From assembly GCA_002339135.1 (NCBI GenBank), contig DDJR01000077.1:22069-53820 (forward strand): a DNA stretch of 31,752 nucleotides. Reading direction: 5' to 3'. Shown here in pieces: positions 31,381-31,752 of the stretch (positions are counted from its first letter, which is position 1; each line of letters opens with the position of its first letter). This DNA comes from Flavobacteriales bacterium UBA2619 (GTDB taxonomy: Bacteria > Bacteroidota > Bacteroidia > Flavobacteriales_D > Sanyastnellaceae). The notes under the pieces are model-generated. The model ran no database searches. It was not told the origin of the DNA and saw only the letters and a list, made by a program, of their open reading frames with translations. The position numbers were made by a program, and so were the translations under genes.

Positions 31381-31752
31381 ATGAAACGCATTCTATTTTT
31401 CTTTTTTGCAGCGACTCTTTTTTCGCTCTCAAGCACTCAGGCTCAGTGTGAATTGTTCTTCTCAGGGTATGCTGAGGGATCTTCAAACAACAAGTTTCTT
31501 GAGATTTACAATCCAACGAGTGCTGACATAAGCTTAGATGGGTTCGCCTTAGCAAATGTTTCGAACGCTCCAACAACACCTGGAGCTTATGAGTATTGGA
31601 GCCAATTCCCAGAAGGTGCTGTAGTTACTGCCGGTGATGTTTTCTTCATCGTTCACGGAAGTGCTACTGATCCTGTAATACTTGCCGAAGCTGATTGGCT
31701 TCATACTTATGGTGAAACAGGAACCGGTCTATCAAACGGTGATGACGGATAC
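31381..31752 (+). CDS. Secreted lamin-tail-domain protein, C-terminus cut by window edge
   Basis: The 124 visible codons start with a signal peptide (MKRILFFFFAATLFSLSSTQ, cut after AQ). Then comes CELFFSGYAEGSSNNKFLEI, followed by YNPTSADISLDGFALANV. The 'sGYaEGSSNNKflEIYNpTs..isL.gy' pattern is the start of a lamin tail domain, an Ig-like beta sandwich common in large extracellular Bacteroidota proteins such as nucleases and adhesins. Such proteins usually end in a type IX secretion sorting domain, which would lie beyond the right edge. The frame is open to the last base. It stands alone after rnhB, with its own start region. Confidence 0.88.
   Translation, partial: MKRILFFFFAATLFSLSSTQAQCELFFSGYAEGSSNNKFLEIYNPTSADISLDGFALANVSNAPTTPGAYEYWSQFPEGAVVTAGDVFFIVHGSATDPVILAEADWLHTYGETGTGLSNGDDGY

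Noticed and set aside
1..31752. CRISPR arrays, insertion sequences, prophage or attachment sites
   Set aside because: Reading both strands I saw no regularly spaced direct repeats, transposase or integrase genes, or terminal inverted repeats; gene order is conserved-core in character.

Overview
The window is a gene-dense chromosomal stretch from a Bacteroidota bacterium, most likely of the order Flavobacteriales. The lineage call rests on gliding/type IX secretion genes found only in this phylum (gldD, gldE, porX), on phylum-typical neighbourhoods (ssb-gldE-gldD; coaX-outer membrane protein-TPR-lptC-CorC-ppiD; tig-clpP-clpX; porX-tsaE-ald), on -7 boxes of the form TAnnTTTG, and on starts that mostly lack a Shine-Dalgarno sequence. 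Nearly everything is housekeeping or cell-envelope function. I see no insertion sequence, prophage, CRISPR array or obvious transferred island. No gene-free stretch exceeds about 220 bases.

Region 1 (1-8953, minus strand) is one long, tightly packed gene run: ssb, gldE, gldD, coaX, an outer membrane protein, a TPR protein, lptC, a small membrane protein, a CorC-type protein and a PpiD-like foldase cut by the window edge. Several neighbours overlap by 1-10 bases. It mixes single-strand DNA binding, gliding/secretion accessory proteins, the first step of coenzyme A synthesis, LPS export and periplasmic folding.

Region 2 (9026-11700, plus) holds an HU gene with a good promoter, a TPR lipoprotein, a 30-residue basic AURKAIP1/COX24-like protein, a perfect 12-bp hairpin and an RNase E/G gene that probably starts at TTG.

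Region 3 (11706-16311) has an HD-domain phosphohydrolase divergent from porX (response regulator plus PglZ domain), followed by tsaE and alanine dehydrogenase.

Region 4 (16324-22602, minus) holds a tRNA-Leu(UAG), trigger factor, ClpP, ClpX and MutS: protein folding, proteolysis and mismatch repair.

Region 5 (22694-26903, plus) contains two poorly recognisable exported proteins, the second resembling a Bacteroidota beta-barrel family usually tied to helix-hairpin-helix domains, then elongation factor P and a SpoIIE-type phosphatase with a GAF-like sensor.

Region 6 (26883-31752) has an O-antigen ligase/polymerase and a Wzz-like chain-length protein on the minus strand, then a glycosyltransferase, RNase HII and the start of a secreted lamin-tail-domain protein on the plus strand.

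I did not find a clearly new multi-gene system. The best leads are the Glu-for-Asp substitution in the first motif of CoaX, an SSB without the usual acidic tail, the hairpin before the RNase E/G gene, the divergent HD/PorX pair, and the unusual exported pair at 22694-25038.
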